Below are positions 12,903-26,400 of a DNA stretch of 64,000 bases, in pieces (the first letter of the stretch is position 1; each line of letters starts with the position of its first letter). This DNA comes from Glandiceps talaboti (Eukaryota > Hemichordata > Enteropneusta > Spengelidae): NCBI RefSeq assembly GCF_964340395.1, contig NC_135554.1, positions 20,507,592 to 20,571,591 on the forward strand, given 5' to 3'. The notes under the pieces were generated by a model that saw only the letters and a program-made list of their open reading frames with translations, did no database searches and was not told where the DNA came from. Position numbers and translations under genes: made by a program.

Positions 12903-12980
12903 CTAGAGCGCCAGTAGCTCAGAGTGGAGCGATTTTTTAACCCTGTGATCAAACCCTATCACAGACTGAAAGATTTGTGG
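12903..12980 (+). mobile_element. tRNA-derived SINE or tRNA pseudogene fragment
   Basis: GCGCCAGTAGCTCAGAGTGG fits a tRNA A box region, and GTGATCAAACCCTATCAC about 30 bp on is a weak B box. The anticodon arm cannot be folded, so it is not a working tRNA. Confidence 0.4.
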
Positions 12981-13619
12981 TCACATATACACCTTTTATA
13001 CCCGACTACTGAATGCTAAACAGGATTGACAATAGCAATGAACATTTCAATTTCTTAACCTCATGGGTATTCTACACATTTACTATTTGTTGAAGAATTA
13101 ATTACAGTTGGTCCAGGCCAATTTAATTTGTACTTTACATGAATTCAGAGTTACTCAGTAGATAGTGTATATTGTCCAACGACAAAAAAATATTGAGACA
13201 TAGCAAACAGATACTGGGGTTTACATTTCTTTTTCATAATGCAATACTTAGGTTCATTTGTAACTATAGATAGACATAAATTTGAGATATGTAATTATGT
13301 GTTACTTGTTTTCCCTTGTCACCCAAGTAGTATGTATAGAAGTGTCTTCTCAATTTAGTCAGTAATTGATAAAGAAGTCTGTCCTCTCTTTTTTAAATAG
13401 AATTGTGAGATGTGTAATTATGGTATGTGTTACTACATTTCCCAAGCCACCCTAGTTATTATACATGCATATACAGTTTACATGTACTAGTCCGTAATCG
13501 ATTACAATATAAGCTATATTTAGAATTTTTTTTTGATAAATGTTAGTTTTGAAAAAAGGAAAGTAGCTAAATAAATGCTCTAAGTTTTTAAATTCTGTAT
13601 GTAAAACGTATGAGGTGTC

Positions 13620-13690
13620 AAACTATGTTATGACTCTCCAGAACTCAGTCATAGAAATGTCTGTATTTCTTGAAGTGGCATTCCCTGTAA
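13620..13690 (-). mobile_element. Decayed end fragment related to the 30611 element
   Basis: ATGACTCTCCAGAACTCAGT, then GTATTTCTTGAAGTGGCATT, follows the right arm of the 30611-31023 element (GACTCTCCAGAACC.., GTATTTCCTGGAGTGGTGTA). Short and diverged. Confidence 0.4.
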
Positions 13691-14186
13691 CACTGTTTTT
13701 AGGATGGCCAAAATTTTGATAGGACAAAGAAACCATTTCATAATCTTTGAACTGTAAGATTTGAAATTGTCTGTGACATAAATGTGTCGTAACCATTCGG
13801 ATTATATGATACATGTACATGTAGGTCATTTTATGGCCTTGTCTAGATTGTAATCTTTTCCTATTTTCTAGAAGCCTTAAATCCCTACTTTCCTGTTTTA
13901 AACTACAATACCGGAAATGAAATGCCAGTGTTTCAAGGATAGGTATATAACCATTTTCAGTTGAGTTTGTATATTGTATTTTTGGTTACATATAGTATTG
14001 TACAATTTGCTATTCTACATGTATAATGTATGTATTTATTGATGAGTAATGTCTGTGTATACTGCAATTTTAGTACAACAACAGTTGACAAAATGTGAAT
14101 TTTTTTCATGTGTCATATACCTGTAGTTTATTCTCAGGGTAGGTTAGCTAATTCCTGTTTTTCCCAAATTGTATTTTATGTGTAGA

Positions 14187-14251
14187 TACCCCCCCCCCCC
14201 TCCCCCATCCACCTCCACCACCACCACCACCACCACCACCACCACCACCAC
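14187..14251 (+). repeat. C-run and (CCA)n microsatellite
   Basis: Ten C, CTCCCCCATCCACCT, then about eleven CCA units. It resembles the tract at 12599-12633. Confidence 0.95.
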
Positions 14252-14408
14252 ATGTAGGAACAGGATGTTATGAAAATACTTTATTTATATCATGGTTGAC
14301 TCATTCTATTTCACAACAACACATTTCTATGTCTGTGTATATCAAACTAAATGCCACGCTTTTGAACAGAAAATACAGGATCGTCGATTTCCATCACGGC
14401 AACACAAC

Positions 14409-14611
14409 ATACTGTAAAATTGGAAATTTTCACTAAAAGACTCAGTTTCAAAAATGCCAAAAATAAGTAGTTGGACTAAAATGCCTTCTTGCATATGAAC
14501 ACAATGTACCAGTCTGGTAATTAGAGAAAATTGGTCTTTGAGAACTAGCTGAAAACTGTAAAATTATATCACAAAATTTTGTAGTAGTGAAAATATCAAG
14601 GTTTACAGTAT
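14409..14611. mobile_element. Short inverted-repeat element, ~200 bp, TA-flanked
   Basis: Ends ACTGTAAA..TTTCACTA and TAGTGAAAAT..TTTACAGT are imperfect reverse complements of about 26 bp, bordered by TA. The interior (AAATAAGTAGT..ACTAAAATGCCTTC..CACAATGTACCA) recurs in SARA-gene intron 7 at about 31985-32100, where the outer ends are lost. Confidence 0.6.
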
Positions 14612-14647
14612 CTATATCTACATTGTAGGTAACTCAGTCATGATTTG

Positions 14648-15733
14648 TTAGTCCCCGCCGGACGAAGTCCGTGACGGGGACTTATGGATTGGGTTCCGTC
14701 TGTCCGTCCGTCCGTCCGTCCGCAGCTGTTTCTTGGAGATGCCTGGACCAATTATTTTCAAACTTGGTACAGGGGCAACATACAATGGCATACATATGCA
14801 CATCAATTTGTTTCATGATACGATCCAATATGGCCGCCTAGCAGCCATTTTGTTTGCAAATTTTCCCTGTCTAAAGCCATAACTCAGATATGCTTGAACA
14901 GATCTCATTCAAAGTTGGTATTAGGACAGTGTTCTATAGCATATATGTGCATATTCATTGTTCTCATGATACGATCCAATATGGCTGCCTGGTAGCCATT
15001 TTGTTTGCGATTTTTCTATGTCCAAAGCCATAACTCAGACATGCTTGAACAGATCTCATTCAAAGTTGGTATTAGGACAGTGTTCTATGACATACATGTG
15101 CATATTCATTGTTGTTGTGATACGATCCAATATGGCCACCTGGCAGCCATTTTGTTTGTGAATTTTCCATGTCCAAAGTCATAACTCAGACATGCTTGAA
15201 AAGATCTCATTCAAAGTTGGTATTAGGACAGTGTTCTATAACATACATGTGCATATCCATTTTCGTCGTGGTACGATCCAATATGGCTGCCTGGCAGCCA
15301 TTTTGTTTGTGAATTTTCCAGACATGCTTGAACAGATCTCATTCAAAGTTGATATTAGGACAGTGTTCTATGACATACATGTGCATATTCATTGTTGTTA
15401 TGATACGATCCAATATGGCCGCCTGGCAGCCATTTTGTTTGCGATTTTTCTATGTCCAAAGCCATAACTCAGACATGCTTGAACAGATCACATTCAAAGT
15501 TGGTATTAGGACAGTGTTCTATGACATACATGTGCATATACATTTTCATCGTGATATGATCCCCCATACCCGACCAATCCTTTATTGTTGTAGGCATGTT
15601 CATGTCCAACAAGCAGACACAACATATCTAAGTCTGTTTGATTTAGGTTCACAAGTGTTGTTGCGTGATCAGAGTAGTGATAATTCCTTAAAACCCAATC
15701 ATAACGGGGACTATGTCATTCTCAATGACTTGT
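14648..15733 (+). mobile_element. Microsatellite-headed element with ~150-bp internal tandem repeats, copy 2
   Basis: Same end palindrome, short (GTCC)n, left unique part and right unique part as copy 1. About five internal units, starting near 14877, 15028, 15179, 15320 and 15462. The fourth unit lacks about 20 bp at its start. Right end CGGGGACTATG then TCATTCTCAATGACTTGTT. Confidence 0.75.
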
Positions 15734-15734
15734 T

Positions 15735-16840
15735 AATATACCAAACTTAAGCCATGTTTTTGAACAGAATGCTGGATTTATACATCATGACAACAAGTGT
15801 TCTGAATGCATCAAAAATTCAGAATTGCTTATTTACTTTCTGTAGTTTTCTTAAAATTGTGTTTATCTACAGTTATATTATTTTGCGTATACTATTGTCT
15901 TCATTCAGCAAGAAAATAATCTTGGCTAGTATTTTGACACCCCCTTCCCTCTCATATTTGACTTGACTGGATGTAAAAAATGTTGGGAAAAAATAACAAA
16001 TTATATACCTGCAGAGTATGTACATTTTGCACATTTGTATAATAACTTGACTGAATTATGTGGGTTTCCACTTTGAAATGGAGAAATCATTTTGAAGATC
16101 ATTGTGCGTAAACTTGCAGAGAGAATAGCAATGCAATTATGTATATATAAATCAAAGTTAACCAGAAGTGCCACATAATTGAGGAAATATTTCATATATA
16201 TCATGAATGGAAATGCAAATTTAATATATGGTAATACCTAGCCATGACTCAAAGCCCATATTCCTATTACAACAGATGAAATTAATATTTTTTTGGAGAC
16301 TCATATTTAACATATTCTGTGTGATATAAATTTTAGAAAATACATTCCCCTACAGAGTATTCTACAGTAGGTGTGAAGTAATTACATAAAATTGTCAGTA
16401 TAAAATTTCAAATGAGATCATTATATTTCCTGTATAAAAACCACAAAGGATATATATATTTATAATCATGTGATGTTGGGTCAAAAGTTCAACTGTGTCT
16501 TTCTTATCATATTCAGATCAATTACAGATGGGGTGACATTTCCTTTTGTTTGTCAGATTTCCTCAAGATCATAATGTGTCTGAAAATCTTAATGTCAAAG
16601 CTTCATGCTACATGTTACTTCAGCTTGGACGGAAAAGCTTGTCTTTCTTGGAAACTGGCATTGTTCTCATACATGTACATGTACTTCTAGGGAGTGAATA
16701 AAGTGTTGTGTGTATTAGAATCCCCAAGCTCAGAGAGAAAAGTAAACAGTCATTTGTTCTGCATGTGATCTGCCTTCTGAATAGTGTTCATTCATACTTT
16801 ACATTAGGAGTCCTTTACTTCCATTTGGCATGATCTGAAT
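15735..16840. other. Non-genic stretch, nothing supported
   Basis: AT-rich DNA between element copies 2 and 3. Open frames are short and without domain features. Confidence 0.6.
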
Positions 16841-16843
16841 GAG

Positions 16844-16920
16844 TTGGGGGGGGGGGGGGGGGGGGGGGGCTATAGCATTGTTTCCATCCATCTGTTTGTT
16901 TATTTTTTTGTCTATCTGCC

Positions 16921-16962
<42 letters not shown>

Positions 16963-17129
16963 CCTGCCTCTCAGTCTATCTATCTATCTGTGGCTATCTC
17001 TGTCCATTTGTCTGACTGCCTGTGTCTGTTCATCCATCCATCCATCCACCTGTCTGGCTCTGCCTGCTTGCTTGTCTGTCTCTGTCTGTCTATCTGTGGC
17101 TATCTATGTCCACCCATCCATCCACGTCA

Positions 17130-17162
<33 letters not shown>

Positions 17163-17290
17163 GCTATCTGTGGCTATCTGTGTCCATTTGTCTGTCTGCC
17201 TGTCTGTTCATCCATCCATCCACCCACCTGTCTGTCTGTCTGTCTGTCTGTCTTTGCCTGCTTCCCTGTCTGTCTGCGTACATTTATAGT
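16844..17290 (+). repeat. G-run followed by complex (TGTC)/(CATC) low-complexity tract
   Basis: About 24 G, then 400 bp of TCTG, CATC and CTAT tetranucleotide units in degenerate blocks. Two ~110-bp blocks (near 16985 and 17095) repeat CTATCTNTGTCCA..CATCCATCCACC. All open frames here are repeat artefacts. Confidence 0.9.
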
Positions 17291-17486
17291 TTGTGTAGTC
17301 AGTTTCTCTGAAATGTAGATTTCTTTTTTCTCCTATATGTTGCATTCATAGAGTGATAGTCTAAGCTGTGTGACATATTTTATTTGTGTGTTTATTGTTT
17401 ACCGTCAGTCTCTGCCTTAAACTGAACACCTGTATTTGCTTACATGTATTGCCAAGTGTTTGATAGTATAGCTGATATCTATTGGG

Positions 17487-17526
17487 TTTGAATCTGAAGA
17501 TGGTGAAAGAGATCTTCAGATTCAAA
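17487..17526. repeat. Perfect 15-bp inverted repeat, 10-nt loop
   Basis: TTTGAATCTGAAGAT at 17487-17501 and ATCTTCAGATTCAAA at 17512-17526 are exact reverse complements. It could be a strong hairpin in either strand. No U-run or gene end is adjacent. Confidence 0.9.
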
Positions 17527-17672
17527 ATGAATGGATAGCCACTAGACTAAATACATGTATACATGTAGTTGAGGGCATACCATATACATGCACATGTAAT
17601 AGCATATTTTCAGAGAAGCCTTTGTCCATATCTGAAAATTTAGCATTTCAATAAAACCATAGAAACATACTT

Positions 17673-18805
17673 GTTAGTCCCCGCGGACGAAGTCCGGAAC
17701 GGGGACTTATGGATTGGGTTCCGTCTGTCCGTCCGTCCGTCCGTCCGTCCGTCCTTCCGTCCGTCCGTCCGTCCGCAGCCGTTTCTTGGAGATGCCTGTA
17801 CCGATTTTTTTCAAACTTGGTACAGGGGCAACATGCTATGGCATACATATGCACGTCAATTTGTTTTATGATACGATCCAATATGGCCACCTAGCAGCCA
17901 TTTTGTTTGCAAATTTTCCCTGTCTAAAGCCATAACTCAGACATGCTCACACAGATCTCATTCAGAGTTGGTATTAGGACAGTGTTCTATGGCATATATG
18001 TGCATATTCATTGTTGTCATGATACGATCCAATATGGCCGCCTGGCAGCCATTTTGTTTGTGAATTTTCATGTCCAAAGCCATAACTTAGACATGCTTGA
18101 ACAGATCTCATTTAAAGTTGGTATTAGGACAGTGTTCTATGACATACATGTGCATATCCATTTTCATTGTGATACAATCCAATATGGCTGCCTGGCAGCC
18201 ATTTTGTTTGCAAATTTTCCATGTCCAAAGCCATAACTCAGACATGCTTGAACAGATCTCATTCAAAGTTGGTATTAGGACAGTGTTCTATGACATACAT
18301 GTGCATATCCATTTTCATTGTGATACGATCCAATATGGCTGCCTGGCAGCCATTTTGTTTGCAAATTTTCCATGTCCAAAGCCATAACTCAGACATGCTT
18401 GAACAGATCTCATTCTAAGCTGGTATTAGGACAGTGTTCTATGACATACATGTGCATATCCATTTTCGTCATGATACGATCCAATATGGCTGCCTGGCAG
18501 CCATTTTGTTTGTGAATTTTCCATGTCCAAAGCCATAACTCAGACATGCTTGAACAGATCTCATTCAGAGTTGGTATTAGGACAGTGTTCTATGACATAC
18601 ATTTGCATATCCATTTTCATATTGATATGATCCCCCATACCCGAACAATCCTTTCTTGTTGTAGGCATGTTCCATGTCCGACAAGCAGACACAACATATC
18701 TAAGTCTGTTTGATTTAGGTTCACAAGTGTTGTTGCGTGATCAGAGTAGTGCTAATTCCTTAAAACCCAATCATAGCGGGGACTATGTCATTCTCAATGG
18801 CTTGT
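17673..18805 (+). mobile_element. Microsatellite-headed element with ~150-bp internal tandem repeats, copy 3
   Basis: Same order and orientation as the other two copies. The (GTCC)n tract is longest here (about 17725-17775) and about five internal units follow (near 17931, 18080, 18229, 18380, 18530). Left end TTAGTCCCCGCGGACG, right end GCGGGGACTATG. Confidence 0.75.
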
Positions 18806-18809
18806 CTTG

Positions 18810-20030
18810 TATATTAATCAGTATGTCATAGGGAGAACAGGGTGTCTTTTTATAAAACTGGTGAAATAGGTAAATCGTGAAAATATCTGAAATCTCCAGC
18901 ACATTTCATTGAAGATTCGCCTAAACAAATATATTACATGTATATGTACATTTGATAAGGTTTACTTTCTCCATTAAAAGGAAAAGCTCAGAGGCGAATT
19001 TGAAGTTGAGTAAAATATTATCACACTTGTGTCTGGATATCTCTAATGAAAGACAACATTTGTTGTTGTAGGGTCAAAATGATAAAAAAGTAGGTTTCTT
19101 GTGAGTCACCACCTATTCAGGGATAGGGACACCAAACTTTGATGGATCACACACAAGAGATTTCTCCGCATCAGTGGCACATTGAATTAGCTTAGAGGGC
19201 TCACTGCTCAAGGAAGACTTCCTTGTGTGTTGACAAAGCTGTTATACGTACATCATATGTAAGTTATTAGATAAAACAAGTGAAGGATCAATAGAATTCA
19301 CTGTAGCTAGGAGTGTGCTTGTAATAATCTAGTAACAAAAATATTGATGTGTTGAACTTTGACCAAAGTTGAACTCACTCCATATATCTGTACATAAGTG
19401 ATGTACCTGTTCTATCTATATAAGATAATGTGCGAGGTCAGCAAAACAGCTGATGCATGTATGAACATGTTAAATGATAGTGTGTTATGTGTACATCAAG
19501 ATGACAAATACTAGTACTTTAAATATACCAAACCAGTTAAAAACTGTCTGTGATGTCACGATCACCTTGATAGATGTGTGACTGTTTCAGTGTTTGCTGA
19601 AAACAACACATTTAGCTTCTCATTGAATAACTAATATATATGCAGGAATCCATAACTGATAATCTTTTTAATTGATGATACATGTAAAATATACAGAAAT
19701 ATATGATGAACTTTTATCAGACTATATAATGTTACTGAGTTGCATGCTCGATATGTATGTTAGTGTAGACTGGCAAACCATGTATGTAGATGTATAGATG
19801 TACCCAATGTAGTCAAACCTTGATCTGTATAAATGTACCATAGTCAAACCTTAGTCCGTGTACAGAGATGTCCTCACCTAGACCATCATCACAGTCTTGC
19901 TTTTGGCCCTTGTGAATATTGTCATTGGAATACATTGTTTAGTGTTCTACTCTATAGGGAAGATGTCTAATAAATGACAACAATATTATAGTCTAGATGA
20001 CAATATGGTATCAAATCATCTCTGACCTGG
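18810..20030. other. Non-genic stretch, nothing supported
   Basis: No coding-like frame; a few (TATA)/(TACATG) runs. Confidence 0.55.
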
Positions 20031-20640
20031 ACCCTGAGATATTGAGATCTGATGAAGGATAGCACTAGGCTGCTGCAATATTAGCCTGTCTACTGACTGA
20101 ATCTGTGACTCCACTACACTCTGACATTCACTATAAATTGTCTACTGACTGAATATGTGACTCCACTGCACTCATTCACTATAGCCTGTCTACTGACTAA
20201 ATCTGTGACTCCACTACACTCATTCACTATAGCCTACATTTGTATCTACTGGTTGATCTGTGACACCGCTATGGTTATAGTGATTGAGTGTAGTGATGAT
20301 GTTACGGATTCAGCCAGTAGACAGTTTACTGTAGTATTAGCCTGTCTACTCGGGGTGAAGAGATATCATGGGTGGTGTGAAGAGATGATTCAATATCATG
20401 GGTGGGGTGAAGAAATGATTTGATATCACAGGTAGAGTGAAGAAATGATTTGATATCACAGGTGGGGGTGAAGAGATGATTCAATATCATGGGTGGTGTT
20501 GAAGAGATGATTCGATATCATGGGTGGGGTGAAGAGGTGATTCAATGATTCGATATTATGGGTAGGATGAAGAAAGATTCAATGCCATTGGTAAATCTGA
20601 TTCAATACCTTGGGTGGGGTGAAGAGATGATTACATAGAT
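20030..20640 (+). repeat. Two adjoining minisatellites
   Basis: About 20080-20345: four units of CTGTCTACTGACTGAATCTG..CACTATA. About 20345-20640: roughly nine 25-35 bp units of GGGTGGGGTGAAGAGATGAT then TC(A/G)ATATCAT. Confidence 0.85.
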
Positions 20641-20649
20641 ACCAAAGGT

Positions 20650-23446
20650 AGATCTAGGCTACCTTTTATTGGCTAAATGTGCAGCTTGCTGCAAATGGGG
20701 AATGAGTGTGATATAGATACAAACGCAGCCAGCAGACAGGTAATACTGCAATGTTATCGCAAGGCTTGGAATGTGTAAGATCTACTCATTTGTCCAGTGA
20801 AACAACTTGATTGTAAAGGTATTATGTTTTACGATTTGTTTATGTATTTGCAACTATAAATAGAAACCAAAAGCTGTCAAATTGCTAATTTTAGATCTTA
20901 GATTGGAATAATACTTCACTGCCATTTCCTTTAATCCACATGAGCAAATCAGAAGCTATTTACGAACATATATTGTTTGATATGATTAGTGAGAGAATGA
21001 GACTTGTGGGACTGGAGAATAAAATGTACTACACTGGCTAGTGAAATGAGTAACAGGATGTCTGGCAGGCTGTGGCAGTCAAACCCAGAGAACCCTTCAA
21101 ATTCCTAGTGTATGTTAGCTGGAAATATATTAGGACAGTTCAATTGGATGGGCAGACCTAAGATGAACCAAAACAGAGTTTGAAGGAGCAAGAAAGTTTA
21201 TTCAACTTTGACCTTTGACATCTACAGACAGTCCAGTCATGTTTATAGGATAGTAGTACAGTAGAGGAAAGACATGGGTCGGAAGGACATGGCATGGGTC
21301 TTTTTTTGTCATACATTTATGTCAGCATACACTGTATCAGAAATATAATGTACAACTTAGAATACAAGTCTTACCAGATAACTTCATGTACAGACTATAG
21401 TGATTCCAGTGTGTTTGAATTAAAAATATGAAAAATATATATTTTAAAAAAAAAAAACATGTTTACAAATTTTGATTAATTTCATAATAGTATATGTATT
21501 TCTCATAGTATTAGTAATACATATAATTGCTTTTTCTAACACAGAGGTAGCATTTCCCCAACCATTGAGTTGACATTGCATATTATGACACCGATTATTT
21601 TATGTGAGAGTATATCAAATTTGTAATGATTTATTCTGAATAGTTCTATATCGTTTAATGTGCTCATGGTTGAGTAGGGAAAGCAGTTTGAAAGCAAGTG
21701 AGGAATCTTACAAGTACAGCAGTCATCAAAATAAAAAAAGAATTGGTCAGATTTGAATGTACATTGTACTTTGGTTACTCGGCTAGATACTGCAATTTAC
21801 AACTTCCAGGAAAATCAGAAGATGAATGAAATTTGATGCATGGTGACATAAGTTGGGGATTTCTATATATATTTGTACATGTAATATGATAGTTACATAT
21901 ACAATACACATAAATTCTTGGAAATATTTGCCAAATTGTTGTTATAATGGGAAATTGAGTAGCACATTGACATTTACAACTGTGGCACCCTTAGCTTCGA
22001 CAAGCTGAAACAGACAAAAACTAAATTATCTTGGCATGTAGCAGGTTATGATGGGTGATAATTGTGCCTTGGTTATGTGAATATATAATAATCACCCTGT
22101 AATGTACATGTAATCGTGATAATTTACAGGTTTGTAAACACTGGAAGTCCCCAGAAATGTTGACTGGAAGTTTATACAAATGAAACACTGCATGGGTCTG
22201 GCAGTAGCCTGAACAAATAATCCACTCTGAGTGTAATCATATCAATGTCAACTGATCGATTAATGTCAACATGCCATAATAGTAATTTTAGTTTATGTCT
22301 CGGATTGTTGAAAGTGATATTACCAGAGAATGATAGGCTGCTTATCTAAACTACTACACTGGTAATCCAGCCTTCCTTTTACTAAAGATAGATGCAAACT
22401 ATTAAAATCTATTGTTCTTCAATGTGGTAGATTACTACACAAGTGGGCGCTGTGCGATTCTAATCACCCTGTGTGTGATCAATATGGTGTAAACATTGGA
22501 AGACCAAAACAGCACTGCAAGATCATGGAACTCTGAAAAAACTAGTTTTCAGAGACGCCTTCCTACTGAGACTATAATTAAACTAACATCCATTCAATAC
22601 ATGTAGCTTATCACTGGTGTATCAACATGTTGTGACAATAGTTTTAGCGTGTGTCTCTCTTAGAAAACCAAAGGCTCAACTACCAGGGTAATATATGTGT
22701 TTAAAGTGTACATTTGAATGAATTTTGACTAGGGTGCTTGAGGTACATTTAGTACTATTTGTAATCTGAGTTAGTGAAAGTTTATCCAGACATGAAGTAA
22801 ACAAAGCCAGAACTCCATATCCATCCAAGTTAAAAGGGTAAAGGTCATTGTGTAAGCGGCAATGAATGTATTTGTTAAACATGTCAAGTCCCACAAGAAT
22901 AGCTTATAGCTGAGAATCTATTCCATCTTATTCTTTATTGTAGTACAGGGCAGCATGGATTTCATGTGTATGCATTGTTACGTTACATACATAGATATAT
23001 CAGATTATATTGTCTTTAGAGCCAACACTTTAAATGGCTGTGAGGAGGGGTTCTAGCTGTGATCATGGAGGTATATACATACCACCATGCTGTGATATAT
23101 GGTACATTGGTATGGGGAGGGGGGGGGGATTCTGAAGGTGGATCAAACTCTTGTAAATCTGCAGTCACATGTTTTGAAGTGAGGAGAAGAGTGGCCAAAC
23201 TCTTGTACCTTGTAGTCATGTTAATGTGAGGGGAGGGGATCAAACTCTAGTGTGCATTTGTGAATGTCATGGTTAGGGTACATTGTAGTCCTGCATTGTT
23301 TGAGGAGTGAGGAGAAGGACTGATGTCAATTTGTAATCATGTCATGTATTATGTGTTCAAATCTATAACTGAAGGAGTTATAGACAAATAGAAATGTGGT
23401 CACGTTCAGTATATTAATTTCAATTTCTTTTCTTTTTTAATTACAG
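20650..23446. other. Non-genic stretch before the first coding exon
   Basis: Mostly featureless AT-rich DNA. About 23030-23330 is a degenerate G-rich repeat (GTGAGG(A/G)GAGG..CAAACTCT, three to four copies). The acceptor TTCTTTTTTAATTACAG ends at 23446. Confidence 0.55.
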
Positions 23447-23453
23447 TTGAACG

Positions 23454-26400
23454 ATGGACTCATTTTTTGCACAGGCAGATGACCTTGATAAAATGCTAGA
23501 TGATTTTGAACGAGAAGGTAAGAGTAAGACATGTGATACTAGTACCATAGTGTAATACAATGTATATGTGATACTAGGAATACCATAGTAATACATGTGA
23601 TACTAGTACCAAAGTAATACATGTGATACTAGTAATACCATAGTAATACATGTTATACTAGTACCATAGTACTAATACATGTTATACTAGTACCATAGTA
23701 ATACATGTGATACTACTAGTACCGTAGTAATACATGTGATACTAGTAATACCATAGTAATACATGTTATACTAGTACCATAGTAATACATGTGATACTAC
23801 TAGTACCGTAGTAATACATGTGATACTAGTAATACCATAGTAATACATGTTACACTAGTACCATAGTACTAATACATGTTATACTAGTACCATAGTAATA
23901 CATGTGATACTACTAGTACCATAGTAATATATGTGATACTAGTAATACCATAGTAATACATGTGATACTAGTACCATAGTAATACATGTGATACTAGTAC
24001 CATAGTAATACATGTGATACTAGTACCATAGTAATAAGTGTGATACTAGTACCATAGTAATACATGTGATACTAGTAATACCATCGTAATACATGTGATA
24101 CTAGTAATACCATAGTAATACATGTGATACTAGTAATACCATAGTAATACATGTGATACTAGTAGTACTATAGTAATACATGTGATACTACTAGTACCGT
24201 AGTAATACATGTGATACTAGTAGTAGCATAGTAAGTGCCGTAGTAATACATGTGATACTAGTAATACCATAGTAATACATGTGATATAACACATACAACT
24301 TGACAATTGATTTTTGGTGTAGCAATCTCAGAATCTGCCATCTTCTGGACCAGCTGTGAAAAGTGATGTGTTACGGAAATTAGAATTGAGAAAATTTATC
24401 ACTGTATTAATCACTCATGTTCTAAATCAGTCTCTCTTTTCTTTGTTTATCTATCAGAAACACATGGTAATTCTCACATACATTCAATTGATCCCAAGAC
24501 TAAAGAGCAACATTATACCAATCAAACTATCAATCAAGCCAATCAAAACGGAATAGCAACTTCAAATAACTTATACAATATGGAAAAATATGGAGAACAT
24601 TTAACACCTGTAGATTTAATCGACTTATCAGAGGCCGACTTTGCACCTGCCCCAGAGACGTCACTTCCATACCTGTCAGCAGCTGGTCCTCCAACTCAGA
24701 ACAACACACCTATGGATGGGGTGGTTTTCACTGGGTCTATCTCAGTGGACAGTCAGGCTCAAGCCAGGGAGAGTAGAACACGAAGCGATAGTAATACTAT
24801 GCTAGCAGACCAGGATTTTAGCAGTTACTTACCGACAAATCTTCCTCATAGTATCTCACTGGAGAATTTACAACGAATGAACAGTGCAGCCCATTCGATG
24901 GAAAACCAAATCAATAATTCAGACAGACCACAGTTACCACAACCAGTAGAATTTAACCCAGCCATGAGTATTATCACTTCATCTAGGGGTAATCCAGTGA
25001 TGGGTGAGATCAATTCCCAAAATAGTATGATAGATTCTTCCCTAGTGACCGGACAAACACCCAACTGCAGTACTTCTGTTATGAATTCAGCACCTCAGAT
25101 TTCAAGAACTGTTGCAGGAAATGAAAACTTGATCCAAGATTTAAGGACTAATTCAGGGGCACAGCCAGTAATGGACAGGTCGTATGACTTGAACAGGGAA
25201 TCATTGCAAATGCCAACCTCAAATTTGTCACAGGAACATTCTGTGACAAGTACCCAGCAATTTCACATTAATACAACTCAAATGCCTCCTGAATCACCGC
25301 AAGTAATAACAGCTATGACAGCATCAACTACATCACAGGTACCAATCGAACATTCCTCAAATGAAAATGTAATGTCTATGAACCCACCAGTGGCGGCAGC
25401 ATCTTCACTGACATCAGCTGTGGGGCATGGGAACACCCCACAAATGACAACATTACAGTCCAAAATGCCTACAAATGTGGCAATATCTAAGCAAGCAGAA
25501 TCACCAAATATGGCAACATTATTACAAGAAGAGTCTCCAAATATGGTTGAGTCTCCAAATATGGCAACATTGAAACCAGCAGAATCTCCAAATATGGTAA
25601 CATTGCAACAAGTAGACACACCAAATATGGCAACAACAATGCCAATGGAAACACCAAATATGGTAACAGCAACAACAGAATCACCAGATACATTGAAATC
25701 AGATGAAGAACCTAGAAGACCAGGAGAAACTCTACAAGCTTCAGAATCACAGCCAGGTATATTGGCACCTACAGAGACAAATCAACAAGACTCACAACTT
25801 GAAATGTCATCCCAAGTAGCAATGTCAGAAACAGCATCATCCATGGAAATGCAACATCCTGAACAGACCATGCAACCACACAAAGAAGCCACACCGTATA
25901 CAGAGGCATTGCGGCATGAAGGGATGCCTGATGCAGTTATGTCAGGAACAGAAGTTGTATCACAACCTGATGCAGCACCAGCTGTGGAGTCATCACAGTC
26001 AAGTATATTCACACCTGTACCTACAGCCATGAAAACTCAAGAGACATCAGTACCAAGTTTAGGTTTTCCATCGCAAGCAAATGCTATCAGTGTGCAAGAG
26101 GAGGTGAAAATGACACCACCCATGGAAGATTCCATTGATGAAACAGAAATTACTCATAGTGACATGATGCAAGCTAATGTGACAGAACCACAGCAGAAAA
26201 TGACAGTGAATCAGTTCAGATCATTCCCGTCAACCCAGCCCTCAAACGTCATAGGATTTGGAAACATTGACAATGTGGACATGTCGCCGGATGAAATGGA
26301 TGCATTCCTTCAATCTGATGAAGACTCTGTACTTCAGGTGAACAGCGGTGACATGAACAGTCAAGTTGGACTGCCGTCATATGATATGGTGCAACAGGAC

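Noticed and set aside
16844-17318. Cys/Leu/Val-rich open frames that look like membrane proteins
   Set aside because: Translation of TGTC/CATC low-complexity DNA in three frames at once.
23530-24290. CRISPR-like array
   Set aside because: Units are contiguous and degenerate with no unique spacers, within an animal gene intron.
24356-24556. Separate upstream open frame before exon 2
   Set aside because: Frame shadow across intron and exon 2; the correct frame enters at 24458 after CTATCAG.
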